A stretch of DNA of 64,000 bases from an uncultured Bacteroidales bacterium (GTDB lineage: Bacteria > Bacteroidota > Bacteroidia > Bacteroidales > Paludibacteraceae): positions 186,001-250,000 of the forward strand of contig CAMKPZ010000003.1 in the NCBI GenBank assembly GCA_946414805.1, in the 5' to 3' direction. The notes beneath the pieces are model-generated. The model was not told where the DNA came from. It did no database searches and was given only the letters and a program-made list of their open reading frames with translations. The translations under genes were made by a program, and so were the position numbers. This document shows, in pieces, positions 26,331-34,900 of this stretch (within the stretch, counting starts at the first letter, position 1; each line of letters opens with the position of its first letter).

Positions 26331-28143
26331 ACGCTCTCCCTGCGCGTTTGCGCTCCAGCTCGTCGAGGATGATCTTGCGGATACGCATCGCGTGCGGCGT
26401 TACCTCCACGTACTCGTCCTCTTTGATATATTCGAGCGCTTCCTCCAGACTCATGCGCACGGGCGGCGGCAGAACGGCTTTGTCGTCCGCCGATTTGGAA
26501 CGCATGTTGGTCAGTTTCTTGGATTTGGTCACGTTGATGACGATATCGCCTTCCTTGGCGTTCTCGCCTACCACCTGTCCGGCGTACACCTCTTCCTGCG
26601 GATCGATGAAGAACTTGCCGCGGTCCTGCAGTTTGTCGAGGGCGTAGGCGTAAGCCGTTCCGGCTTCCATCGCGATGAGCGAACCGTTGTTACGCTTCAC
26701 GATCTCGCCTTTCCACGGCTGGTACTCCAGGAACCGGTGCGCCATGATAGCCTCTCCGGCGGAGACGTTCATGACATACGTACGCATACCCATGATTCCG
26801 CGGGAAGGGATGGTGAACTCGAGGTGTACGCGGTCGTTGACCATCTCCATCTTGGTCATCTCACCCTTGTGGGTGGAGACGAACTCGATGATCTTGCCGC
26901 TGCACTCCTCCGGCGTGTTGACTGTCAGGGCCTCAACCGGTTCGCATTTCACGCCGTCGATCTCTTTGATGATCACCTGCGGCTGGCCTACCTGCAGTTC
27001 GTAACCCTCGCGACGCATGGTCTCGATCAGCACACTCAGATGCAGCACACCGCGGCCGAACACGCGCCAGCTGCTCTCCTCTGCGCCTTTCTCTACGCGC
27101 AGCGCCAGGTTCTTCTCCAGCTCTTTGTTCAGACGGTCCTGGATATGGCGGCTCGTCACGAACTTGCCGTCCTGACCGAAGAAAGGACTGTCGTTGATGC
27201 AGAAGGTCATACTCATCGTCGGCTCGTCAATCGCGATCGGCTTCAGAGCCTCGGGGTTCTCGAAATCGCAGACCGTGTCGCCGATCTCGAAGCCGTCGAT
27301 ACCGATCATGGCGCAGATGTCGCCGTTCTTGACTACATCGGTCTTCACGTGACCCATGCCCGAGAACGTATGCAGTTCCTTGATCTTGGTTTTCACCATG
27401 GTGCCGTCTTTCTTGGCAAGGGTGACATTTTGTCCGTCCTTGAACTCGCCGCGGTGTACGCGTCCGATAGCGATACGGCCTACATAACTGTTGTAATCCA
27501 GCGAGGTGACGAGCATCTGCGGCGTTCCGGGGTTCTCCTTCGGAGCAGGGATATACTCGAGAATGGCGTCCATGAGGTCGGTCAGGTCCGTCGTCGGTTT
27601 CTTCCAGTCCTTCGACATCCAGCCGTTCTTGGCAGAGCCGTAAAGCGTCTGGAAATCCAACTGGTCGTCGGTGGCGTTCAGGTTGCACATCAGATCGAAA
27701 ACCTCCTCCTGCACCTCGTCCGGACGGCAGTTCAGCTTGTCCACTTTGTTGATCACTACGATGGGTTTCAGACCCAGCTCAAGCGCTTTCTGGAGTACGA
27801 AACGGGTCTGTGGCATCGGGCCCTCAAAGGCGTCCACAAGCAGCAGAACGCCGTCCGCCATGTTCAGCACACGCTCTACCTCGCCGCCGAAATCCGCGTG
27901 CCCCGGAGTGTCGATCACATTGATTTTCACGCCCTTGTACTCGATGGCTACGTTCTTGGCGAGAATGGTGATACCACGTTCGCGCTCAAGGTCGTTGTTG
28001 TCCAAAATCAGCTCCTGGGGCTGATTGCTGAATTCTGATTTCTGACTGCTGACCACTTTGGCTGTGTACAGCATTTTGTCCACGAGGGTGGTTTTTCCGT
28101 GGTCCACGTGGGCAATGATTGCGATATTTCTAATATTCTTCAT
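26329..28143 (-). CDS. typA: Ribosome-associated GTPase TypA/BipA
   Basis: 604 residues, the family length. GTPase motifs: G1 [10 protein letters not shown] (11-20), switch region [13 protein letters not shown]3 DTPGHADF, G4 VINKVD. EF-G-like domains II, III and V follow, with the BipA-specific C-terminal domain ([19 protein letters not shown]). TypA acts in 50S ribosome assembly, especially under stress or cold. Residues of about 30-41 ([12 protein letters not shown]), between the P-loop helix and switch I, are encoded by an exact 5x7-bp repeat and look like an inserted variant loop. It is first in the five-gene operon driven from 28199. Confidence 0.96.
   Translation of the reverse strand: MKNIRNIAIIAHVDHGKTTLVDKMLYTAKVVSSQKSEFSNQPQELILDNNDLERERGITILAKNVAIEYKGVKINVIDTPGHADFGGEVERVLNMADGVLLLVDAFEGPMPQTRFVLQKALELGLKPIVVINKVDKLNCRPDEVQEEVFDLMCNLNATDDQLDFQTLYGSAKNGWMSKDWKKPTTDLTDLMDAILEYIPAPKENPGTPQMLVTSLDYNSYVGRIAIGRVHRGEFKDGQNVTLAKKDGTMVKTKIKELHTFSGMGHVKTDVVKNGDICAMIGIDGFEIGDTVCDFENPEALKPIAIDEPTMSMTFCINDSPFFGQDGKFVTSRHIQDRLNKELEKNLALRVEKGAEESSWRVFGRGVLHLSVLIETMRREGYELQVGQPQVIIKEIDGVKCEPVEALTVNTPEECSGKIIEFVSTHKGEMTKMEMVNDRVHLEFTIPSRGIMGMRTYVMNVSAGEAIMAHRFLEYQPWKGEIVKRNNGSLIAMEAGTAYAYALDKLQDRGKFFIDPQEEVYAGQVVGENAKEGDIVINVTKSKKLTNMRSKSADDKAVLPPPVRMSLEEALEYIKEDEYVEVTPHAMRIRKIILDELERKRAGRA
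28021..28055. repeat. 7-bp tandem array in frame inside typA
   Basis: Five units starting CTGA: CTGATTG, CTGAATT, CTGATTT, CTGACTG, CTGACCA. The array is exactly 35 nt inside a highly conserved gene. Confidence 0.88.
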
Positions 28144-28198
28144 AATTCTTCACTCTTTCCGCCCGCGTGCATGAGAGCAGCGCGCGATAAATAGCCTG

Positions 28199-28230
28199 CA
28201 AAATTACTGCTTTTTTTTGATATACGCAAG
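28199..28230 (-). promoter_or_regulatory. Promoter of the typA operon
   Basis: Minus strand: CTTG at 28230-28227, a 20-nt spacer ending A8-GCAG, TAATTTTG at 28206-28199. It leaves a leader of about 50 nt. Confidence 0.82.
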
Positions 28231-28486
28231 AAAAAAGATGTTTTTTTACGAAATTAAGCAAAAAACGATATAAAAAACACGCAAAGCGGCTAAGGGGCGA
28301 GTCGAGGTCAAGTCGAGGTTAAGTCGAGGTTAAGTCGAGGTAATGTCGTGTTCAGAAATAAAAATGTCTACAAAATGAGAAGTGTCAAACGGATTTGACA
28401 AAATGTCAGAAAGATGTATTTCGTATTGGAAAATTGTCAAGTTGATTAGCCATTTTTTAGAAAAAAGTCACTTTTTTGCCAAAATA
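28231..28486. other. Gene-free divergent region
   Basis: The stretch between the typA promoter and the promoter of the small gene at 28594 holds no gene. It contains the 11-bp array at 28300-28350 and a perfect 18-bp palindrome TGTCAAA-CGGA-TTTGACA at 28383-28400 that could be an operator. Several further TGTC words lie nearby. Confidence 0.6.
28300..28350. repeat. 11-bp tandem array, intergenic
   Basis: TCG occurs at 28302, 28313, 28324, 28335 and 28346; the unit is AAGTCGAGGTT. The period is the same as in the coding arrays at 4384 and 53186, with a different unit. Confidence 0.88.
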
Positions 28487-28518
28487 TTTGGAGATCTCCC
28501 GAAAAGGCAGTAATTTTG
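28487..28518 (+). promoter_or_regulatory. Promoter of small secreted protein
   Basis: TTTG at 28487-28490, 20 nt, TAATTTTG at 28511-28518; the start codon is 75 nt further on. Confidence 0.78.
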
Positions 28519-28593
28519 CACCGGATTTCAAAAAAAGGTATTAGGTTTATTTGGAAATCCACAAAAAATGATCTTTAAAAGAAAGGACAAAGT

Positions 28594-28878
28594 ATGAAAA
28601 AGGTATTAGTTAGTGTTGTAACTGTTCTTACGTTAATGTCTGGAGTATTGTTTGCGGAAGCCGCAAAAAACAATGATAATTTCACTGTTCGCTTCCGCGA
28701 GAACACACTCGTAGTTGCGTCAACCCAAATGGAAGAAGCCCGCATCTATTCGATGCAAGGGAAATTGCTTCAGAAGGAAAAGGGCAAATTCGCAGAGTTT
28801 GAGTTGGAGCGCGGTTCCTACCGCCTCTTCGCAAAAGTGAACGGCGAGACAGTCACACGGAGAATAGAACTCCGTTAA
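28594..28878 (+). CDS. Small secreted protein, a stand-alone sorting-domain-like fold
   Basis: 94 residues. The signal peptide is MKKVLVSVVTVLTLMSGVLFAEA. The remaining 70 residues (ENTLVVASTQMEEARIYSMQ, GKLLQKEKGKFAEFELERGS, YRLFAKVNGETVTRRIEL) have the pattern of T9SS type A C-terminal domains and DUF3244-like proteins: a strand, then xIYSMQGK, then GSYRLxxxVNGxxxxRRI. Here the domain stands alone with no cargo. It has its own promoter and a strong terminator, so it is a monocistronic and probably well-expressed gene. Its role is unknown. It could be a periplasmic decoy or partner of the sorting machinery, but that is speculation. Confidence 0.8.
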   Translation: MKKVLVSVVTVLTLMSGVLFAEAAKNNDNFTVRFRENTLVVASTQMEEARIYSMQGKLLQKEKGKFAEFELERGSYRLFAKVNGETVTRRIELR

Positions 28879-28911
28879 AAAACTTGTTTAAGGTACAAAA
28901 AGATTATGGGA

Positions 28912-28950
28912 AGAGGGTGTGTCAAAACGATGGACACATCCTCTTTTTTT
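28912..28950 (+). terminator. Intrinsic terminator
   Basis: A 12-bp stem (AGAGGGTGTGTC / GACACATCCTCT, one G-T pair) is followed by seven T residues. It ends the small secreted gene and faces the permease gene at 28977. Confidence 0.93.
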
Positions 28951-28976
28951 GTGCATAAAATCAGAGGAATAAGCAC

Positions 28977-30050
28977 TCAGCGGCTTGCGCGGATGTAGAG
29001 GGGAATGGAGATCGCCAGAAACACGAAGTTCGGTAGCCACGCTGCCATAAAAGGAGACATCACATTATTGACCGAGAAAGTGGTGCTGACGGTGGAGAAG
29101 AGGATATATCCGGCGGTGAGGACGATTCCGATTCCGAGGTTCTTACCCATTCCGCCGCGTACTTTCCGGCTCGACATCGTCACGCCGAGAAGGGTCATGA
29201 TAAACGCACCGAGCGCGGATGCCCGGCGTTTGTGCTGCTCTACCTCGAACGCCTTGATATTTCCGGATCCGCGTTCGCGCTGACGGGTGATATAATGCCG
29301 CAGTTCGGGAGTGGTCATCTGTTGCGCCTGCTGCGCGGTGATAAAAAGCTCGTCCGGAATGATCGGCAGACTGATATCCAGCCGGTTACCGCGTGCGAGT
29401 TTCTCATGCATGCCGGTGAAAGTGCGTTTGGTGAAATTGTCGAGATGCCAGTATTCGAGCGAGTCGTAATAGATGCGGTCGGCGGTCGTTCGCATCACAA
29501 GCGTCTTGCCGTCAAATTGCTCGATGGAGCACCGGTAACCGATACCCGAACGCCGTTGGAAAGACTCGATATAAAGGATCGTTCCGGGCTCGACTTCGAG
29601 CTGGATATTCCGTGCGTTCTCGGAGGTGAAATGCTCCACATACTGGTCGGTGAAATGAAGCATACGTGCGGAGCTCTTGGGGATCACCCAGCCTCCGAGG
29701 GCTACCGAAAGAAGGCAGAGAACCGTCGCGGAGATGCCATACGGTACCATCAGACGGTGATAACTCATGCCGGCGGCGTGCATCGCAATGAACTCGGAGT
29801 TGCCCGCCATCTTGGAGGTGAAATAGATCACGGAGATGAAGATGAACAGCGAACTGAACATATTCATATAGTAAGGAATGAACGGCAGGTAGTAATCGAG
29901 AATAATCTCTCGGAGAGGCACCTGGTGCTCGAAGAAATCATCCATCTTCTCGGTGAGGTCGAAGACGATCGCAATGGAGAGAATGAGCACGATCGAGAAG
30001 AAGAACGTGCCCAGAAACTTCCGAATTATGTACCAATCCAGTTTCTTCAT
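28977..30050 (-). CDS. LptF/LptG-type permease (YjgP/YjgQ family)
   Basis: 357 residues with three N-terminal membrane helices (about 12-32, 55-78, 98-120), a periplasmic beta-jellyroll part (about 125-265) and three C-terminal helices (about 275-355). This is the standard architecture of the lipopolysaccharide export permeases. YIIRKFLGTFFFSIVLILSI at the start and the PLR segment in the first loop fit the family. LptF and LptG work with LptB2 to extract LPS for transport to the outer membrane; I cannot tell F from G. It is last in the panD-tgt operon. The spacer to tgt is an 8-bp repeat array. Confidence 0.92.
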   Translation of the reverse strand: MKKLDWYIIRKFLGTFFFSIVLILSIAIVFDLTEKMDDFFEHQVPLREIILDYYLPFIPYYMNMFSSLFIFISVIYFTSKMAGNSEFIAMHAAGMSYHRLMVPYGISATVLCLLSVALGGWVIPKSSARMLHFTDQYVEHFTSENARNIQLEVEPGTILYIESFQRRSGIGYRCSIEQFDGKTLVMRTTADRIYYDSLEYWHLDNFTKRTFTGMHEKLARGNRLDISLPIIPDELFITAQQAQQMTTPELRHYITRQRERGSGNIKAFEVEQHKRRASALGAFIMTLLGVTMSSRKVRGGMGKNLGIGIVLTAGYILFSTVSTTFSVNNVMSPFMAAWLPNFVFLAISIPLYIRASR

Positions 30051-30098
30051 TCGGTATCTCGATATTTCGATATATCGGTATATCGGTATTCCGGATTA
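30051..30098. repeat. 8-bp tandem array filling operon spacer
   Basis: Six 8-bp units: TCGGTATC, TCGATATT, TCGATATA, TCGGTATA, TCGGTATT, CCGGATTA. The array runs from the base after the permease ATG into the tgt stop codon. Confidence 0.9.
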
Positions 30099-31229
30099 CA
30101 TCCGGTTCGTTATTCCCGGCATCACGGATGCCTTCCATGCGGAGAAATCGCCGGCGAGGATATGTTTCCGCGCCTGCGTAACCAGATCAAGATAGAACGC
30201 TAAATTATGGATCGAGAGGATCTCTAATCCCAGCATCTCTTGCGCGTGAATAAGGTGTCGCGCATAAGCGCGTGTGTAGGCGTGGTCGACATAGGAGGTG
30301 CCGCACGGATCCAGTTCGGTGAAGTCGTCTTCCCATTTCTTGTTGCGCAGGTTCATCACGCCCTGCCAGGTGAAGATCATGCCGTTCCGCCCGTTCCGGG
30401 TCGGCATCACGCAGTCGAACATATCTACGCCCCTTTCGATCGCCTCAAGGATGTTCCACGGCGTGCCTACACCCATCAGATACCGCGGTTTGTGCTCCGG
30501 CAGGATCGCATTGCACACCTCGATCATGTCATACATCACTTCCGTCGGTTCGCCTACCGCCAGACCGCCGATGGCGTAACCGTCACGGTCGAGGTCGCGC
30601 AGCCGTTTGGACGCCTCTTGCCGCAGATCGGTGTAGGTGCAGCCCTGTACGATCGGGAAGAGGTGCTGCTTGTAGCCGTAGAGATCGTCCGTGCCGTCAA
30701 AACGCTCGATACAGCGGTCAAGCCACCGGTGCGTCCGATCCATCGAGTCTTTCGCGTATTTCTTGTCCGCCGTACCCGGGCAGCATTCGTCGAAAGCCAT
30801 CATGATGTCGGCGCCTATCTCGCGCTCTATGTCCATCACGCTCTCCGGAGTGAACAGCAGTTTGCGGCCGTCTATATGGGACGAGAAACGCACGCCTTCT
30901 TCCGTCATCTTGCGGATGTCGGTCAGGCTGAACACCTGAAAACCGCCGCTGTCGGTGAGGATAGGGCGGTTCCAGCCTTCGAAACGGTGGAGGCCGCCGG
31001 CTTTGTGCAGGATCTCCGTCCCGGGGCGGAGGAAGAGATGATAGGTGTTGCCGAGGATGATCTGAGCGTTGATATCTTCCTCCAGCTCCTTCCGCTGAAC
31101 ACCTTTGACGGTGCCCACGGTGCCTACGGGCATGAAGATAGGAGTGTGTATATCGCCGTGGTCGGTATGGATCACACCTGCCCGCGGACCTACCGCCTGC
31201 GCTTCGCTATGTAGTTCAAAAAATGCCAT
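30096..31229 (-). CDS. tgt: tRNA-guanine transglycosylase
   Basis: 377 residues. It exchanges guanine 34 of certain tRNAs for preQ1 on the way to queuosine. Active-site motifs are present: NRPILTDSGGFQVFSL with the catalytic Asp, GGLAVGEP, and FDCVMPTRNGRNG with the nucleophilic Asp. The zinc cluster seen in E. coli Tgt (CxCxxC) is not intact: the equivalent stretch reads DPCGTSYVDHAYTRAYARHL, with one Cys only, while the final His (SIHN) remains. I believe other Bacteroidetes Tgt proteins differ here too, but could not check. It lies between panD and the LptF/G permease gene. Confidence 0.95.
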   Translation of the reverse strand: MAFFELHSEAQAVGPRAGVIHTDHGDIHTPIFMPVGTVGTVKGVQRKELEEDINAQIILGNTYHLFLRPGTEILHKAGGLHRFEGWNRPILTDSGGFQVFSLTDIRKMTEEGVRFSSHIDGRKLLFTPESVMDIEREIGADIMMAFDECCPGTADKKYAKDSMDRTHRWLDRCIERFDGTDDLYGYKQHLFPIVQGCTYTDLRQEASKRLRDLDRDGYAIGGLAVGEPTEVMYDMIEVCNAILPEHKPRYLMGVGTPWNILEAIERGVDMFDCVMPTRNGRNGMIFTWQGVMNLRNKKWEDDFTELDPCGTSYVDHAYTRAYARHLIHAQEMLGLEILSIHNLAFYLDLVTQARKHILAGDFSAWKASVMPGITNRM

Positions 31230-31246
31230 AATTTTCTGCTGGGTCT

Positions 31247-31297
31247 CCTATGCCTCCTAGGTCCCCTAGGATTCCTAGGATACCTAGGTCTCCTAGT
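31247..31297. repeat. 9-bp CCTAGG tandem array
   Basis: The TAGG (first unit TATG) core occurs at 31249, 31258, 31267, 31276, 31285 and 31294, exactly 9 bp apart. The array fills the panD-tgt spacer and includes the panD TAG stop. Confidence 0.92.
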
Positions 31298-31640
31298 TTA
31301 TTCTATTTCCCGCTCCGGGAAACACTATTGCGGGCTTGAAGGCTTTCGCCTCCTCCGGCTCCATCAGGGCATAAGACATGATAATAACCGTGTCGCCCAC
31401 ATGAACGAGGTGCGCGGCGGCGCCGTTGATACAGATGCAGCCGGAGCCGCGGCGGCCGGGGATGACATAGGTCTCCAGACGGGCGCCATTGCTGTTGTCA
31501 ACGACCTGTACGCGTTCGCCGGCATAGATATTGGCGGCTTCCATGAGTGCCTCGTCGATCGTGATCGAACCGATATACTCGAGGTTAGCCTCTGTCACCT
31601 GTACGCGGTGAATCTTGGATTTCAGTATGTTTAGATACAC
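31293..31640 (-). CDS. panD: Aspartate 1-decarboxylase
   Basis: 115 residues starting at a GTG (31640); the length before KSKIHRV matches homologues, and no ATG fits. The self-cleavage site Gly24-Ser25 (EYIGSITID) is at the same position as in E. coli, where Ser25 becomes the pyruvoyl cofactor. [20 protein letters not shown] is the other family signature. It makes beta-alanine for pantothenate and coenzyme A. It is first in the panD-tgt-permease operon, with the promoter at 31694. An 8-bp repeat array lies directly upstream of the start codon. Confidence 0.95.
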   Translation of the reverse strand: MYLNILKSKIHRVQVTEANLEYIGSITIDEALMEAANIYAGERVQVVDNSNGARLETYVIPGRRGSGCICINGAAAHLVHVGDTVIIMSYALMEPEEAKAFKPAIVFPGAGNRIN

Positions 31641-31642
31641 AA

Positions 31643-31674
31643 TTTAACAGTTTAACGGTTTAACAGTTTAACGA
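31643..31674. repeat. 8-bp tandem array in panD leader
   Basis: Four 8-bp units, TTTAACAG and TTTAACGG alternating, sit immediately upstream of the GTG start. Confidence 0.88.
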
Positions 31675-31693
31675 CTTGATAATTTTGCGGCTG

Positions 31694-31725
31694 CAAAGGT
31701 ACTGCTTTTTTTCGAGATACGCAAA
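31694..31725 (-). promoter_or_regulatory. Promoter of the panD operon
   Basis: Minus strand: TTTG at 31725-31722, a 20-nt spacer ending in an A tract and GCAG, TACCTTTG at 31701-31694. Confidence 0.82.
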
Positions 31726-31848
31726 TAAAAATGCTTTTTGTTTCCGAAAAGCAGTCTAAGCCGTGCTTTTCTCGGGTCATTTCCGCGACCACTTCGTGAC
31801 CATTACGGACATCACAGTCCCGTTTCTTCGCCGGAGAGAAAACCAAAA

Positions 31849-31866
31849 AGAGCCCCGAAGGGCTCT
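31849..31866 (-). terminator. Terminator of giant surface protein
   Basis: Minus strand: AGAGCCC-TTCG-GGGCTCT followed by TTTTTGGTTTTC, a UUCG-capped hairpin. A near-identical one lies at 41959-41976 after the paralogue. Confidence 0.9.
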
Positions 31867-31881
31867 CTTGGATGGGGGGAT

Positions 31882-31920
31882 TAGGATGTCTAGGGGGCCT
31901 AGGGAGCCTAGGAAACCTAG
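31882..31920. repeat. 9-bp CTAGG tandem array in 3' untranslated region
   Basis: TAG(G) occurs at 31882, 31891, 31900, 31909 and 31918. The array lies between the stop of the giant gene and its terminator. Confidence 0.9.
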
Positions 31921-31934
31921 TTTTTACTCCAGTG

Positions 31935-34900
31935 TCAGCGCACCAATGTGCCGCGGGCGTCAAACATCTTGCCGTCCTTGACGATATAGAGGATTCCGTC
32001 AATCATCACTTTGCGGACCTTTGTACCTTCATTGTCCCCTTGTACATTCCCGAGGTCTGCCGGCGTGTTCTGAACCGGCGAGATCTCGAGGAGGAAGCGG
32101 CTGTCATAGGTGCCCGGCTCCAGATAAACGGTATAATCCAGTGCGCTGAGGCTCGTGCGTACGCCGGTCTCGTTGTCAATGAGCGTCACGCCTACGCCGT
32201 TGGTGCCTTCCGGAATAGCGAAGGTATAATCGCCTGCGGACTTGATATAAGCACCTACAGGAACGATGGTCGTCTGCTCACTCATCGGCATCGTGTTTCC
32301 AGCAACGGTCATTCCCTCTACATAAGTGCAGATATTCGCCTTGCGGGCATTGAACTCCTTGGTCATATCTTCGCCGAATTGGAAGTTCTCACTGACTTCT
32401 TCGTCGTTGCTGAGAACCACATAGGTTCGGTCGATCATCTTTTCGTTCTGCCGGATCTCCAGACAGAGGTTCAATTTCTCCGGTTGGTCTGCATAAGTGC
32501 GGCGGGCAACGATAGACGAGTAGGGCGAACCGCTGGAAGCTGACCATGTTACATCTCCATGATACTGAACCATGTATGCGTGCATAGCGTGGTAGTGATA
32601 ACCTGCGCCCGCTGTCGGGGTCAGCGTATTATCATCCGGATTCCACGTATAGAGGAAGTTAGGACCATGTTTCCCCTTACCTGCTGTGATCCAGTCCGTA
32701 TTAGCAAATGCGATGTTGGAAGTGTTGACATATGTCGGTACGCTCATCACGTTCCAATGGCTGTCAAATACGGTACGGTTGTAGGAAGTGCTTGCATTAC
32801 CTGTATCAAGCAGATCGGTAGGGTCTCCGTTCTTATCTTTGCTCCAGTCAATCTTACATTCGTGAGACGGGAGGGTATGTTCTACATTTGCGCTGGTAAT
32901 GGACGGCATAGTGCCATAGGATGGGAAGTAGAGTTCTACATTCTCCACGTTATTATTCCAAACAGAAGCGTCTGAACCCAACCGATCGAGATCAATCGCC
33001 AAAAGATAACCTTGGTCCGGATCCAGATATTCGGTGTTGCGGTCCATCCACTCCCAGAAGCCCCTGCTTTCTGCCCAGAAACCTTCTGCTGCACGACGGG
33101 CTCCGTTGTATTTCTGGATCGCCCAATCGACACCGTACGTGCCAAATCCGAATACCTCGCTCAATTTGACTTTGAACGGGAAGCTAATCCAGAACAACGA
33201 ACGCTCATAAACCGATTTCGGATCACTCAAAACGGCGTGGCCTCCCTCTTTGCTCTTGTTGTTCAGCGTCCATTTATTGAAACGCATTACGCCGTAAGCA
33301 GTCTTGATATTTGTAATTTCTCCTGACTCGGTGAAGGTCAGTTGCAAAATATCACCTTGTCCCTCACGTACGAACATCACATCGGCATTGATGGCTTTAG
33401 TATTATTAATCTCACCTTCCGGCATCCATGCAGCCAACAGACGGTCGGTCTTGAAATCATATACAACACGTACTTTCACGGCGTCACCTTCTCCAGTAAT
33501 CAACTGGATTGCATTGGGGGCATCAAAGGTATTATTGTCTTTTCCTCTGTAATAGAAGTCTTTGTCATGGAAATGTGCATAGAGTTTGACATACGCACCA
33601 GGTCTTACCTTGACATTTGCCTCGTAGATCCAGTTTTGGTTATCAGTGAACTGCATGCAGTTGAGACCACCACCATGGTTATTGCCTGGAGTTCCTTCGC
33701 TAACACCGGTTAGCGCATTTCCATTCTCATCCATCAAGTCAGTGCTACTGTTAGCACGAAGCACAAGGAACTTACTTCCATTGCTCTGTGCCTTAGCCAG
33801 ATAAGCACGGTAGACTGCATTATTGCTTCTGTTCCACATGAAGCGCACATTTGCATCCGCCTTAATATTACCGGATCCATCAACATGATATGAGTCACCA
33901 TCGCGGAAAGTAGATTGAACCAGAGTATCCGAGATACACGGGCTGTAGTCGTTCGCTACAACGAACTTGACATTTTTGCCATTAGCAACATATGCCATGA
34001 AATAGTGGGTATAGTCGCTATAGGTCTCCGAATACTCTGAATAGGTCATCAGGTGATCCGCTGCGCGGTAGTTATCCCATTTGTTGTTCGCTGCATCCGT
34101 TCGGATATAGAAATTACCGGTGTACGCCTCAACATTCTCTACAGAGATAGCACCGCTTTCGTTCATTGTCAAACAGATATTATAAACGCCTGTTGCTGCA
34201 AGACCGGAAACCGATGAAGAAATATCGCTGTAATCACCCCAACTCAATACTCCGGCACTTTCAGAGGCTTGTTGGATCTTCAGCAAAGGAGTGCTGCCGG
34301 GACGAACAAAGAACGAAACGGTGTCTTTTCCGCCGTTCACTTGCGGTACGACATCGGAAACTAAGGGTTTGGTCTGAACTCCATCGCTATAAACCAAACG
34401 GTAGTCGCCTGCTGCGGCAGGATATTTGACGGTAACGTTCAGTTTGCCGTCAGAACCGCAAGTCAGCGTGAAGGTATATTCACCGGTGACATTCGTAGTA
34501 ATACCTGTTTGTTTATTGGAGGAGGTGTTATCATAAGTCAGAGACTTTGCCGTTGAAGCATTGCTCATCGTAACATCCGTCGAACTATAATAGTACAGAC
34601 CGCTGGAGCGATGAATCTTAAAGCCCAAAATGGTTCCTCCACTCAAGTAAGCGGTAGCAGTAAACGGCATACCCGCTGTTTCGCCTTCTTCAAAGTTGAT
34701 GGACTTGTCATGCGAACCGCCTTTGGAGAAGAATATATCTATGGAATAGCCTGTTCCTCCGGCGTATTTCGTCCAATAACCCTTGTTGTAATAGTCGGCT
34801 TGTTTTCCGGAATAGTTATTATACCCCACAGGGGTTTGACTAATCGGAACAAACATCGGAGTTCCCGTACTGAAACCTTCGTTGTTACCCTTAGTCGGAT

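Noticed and set aside
26392..28038. Plus-strand open frame of 548 codons opposite typA
   Set aside because: Antisense shadow of a clearly conserved GTPase gene.
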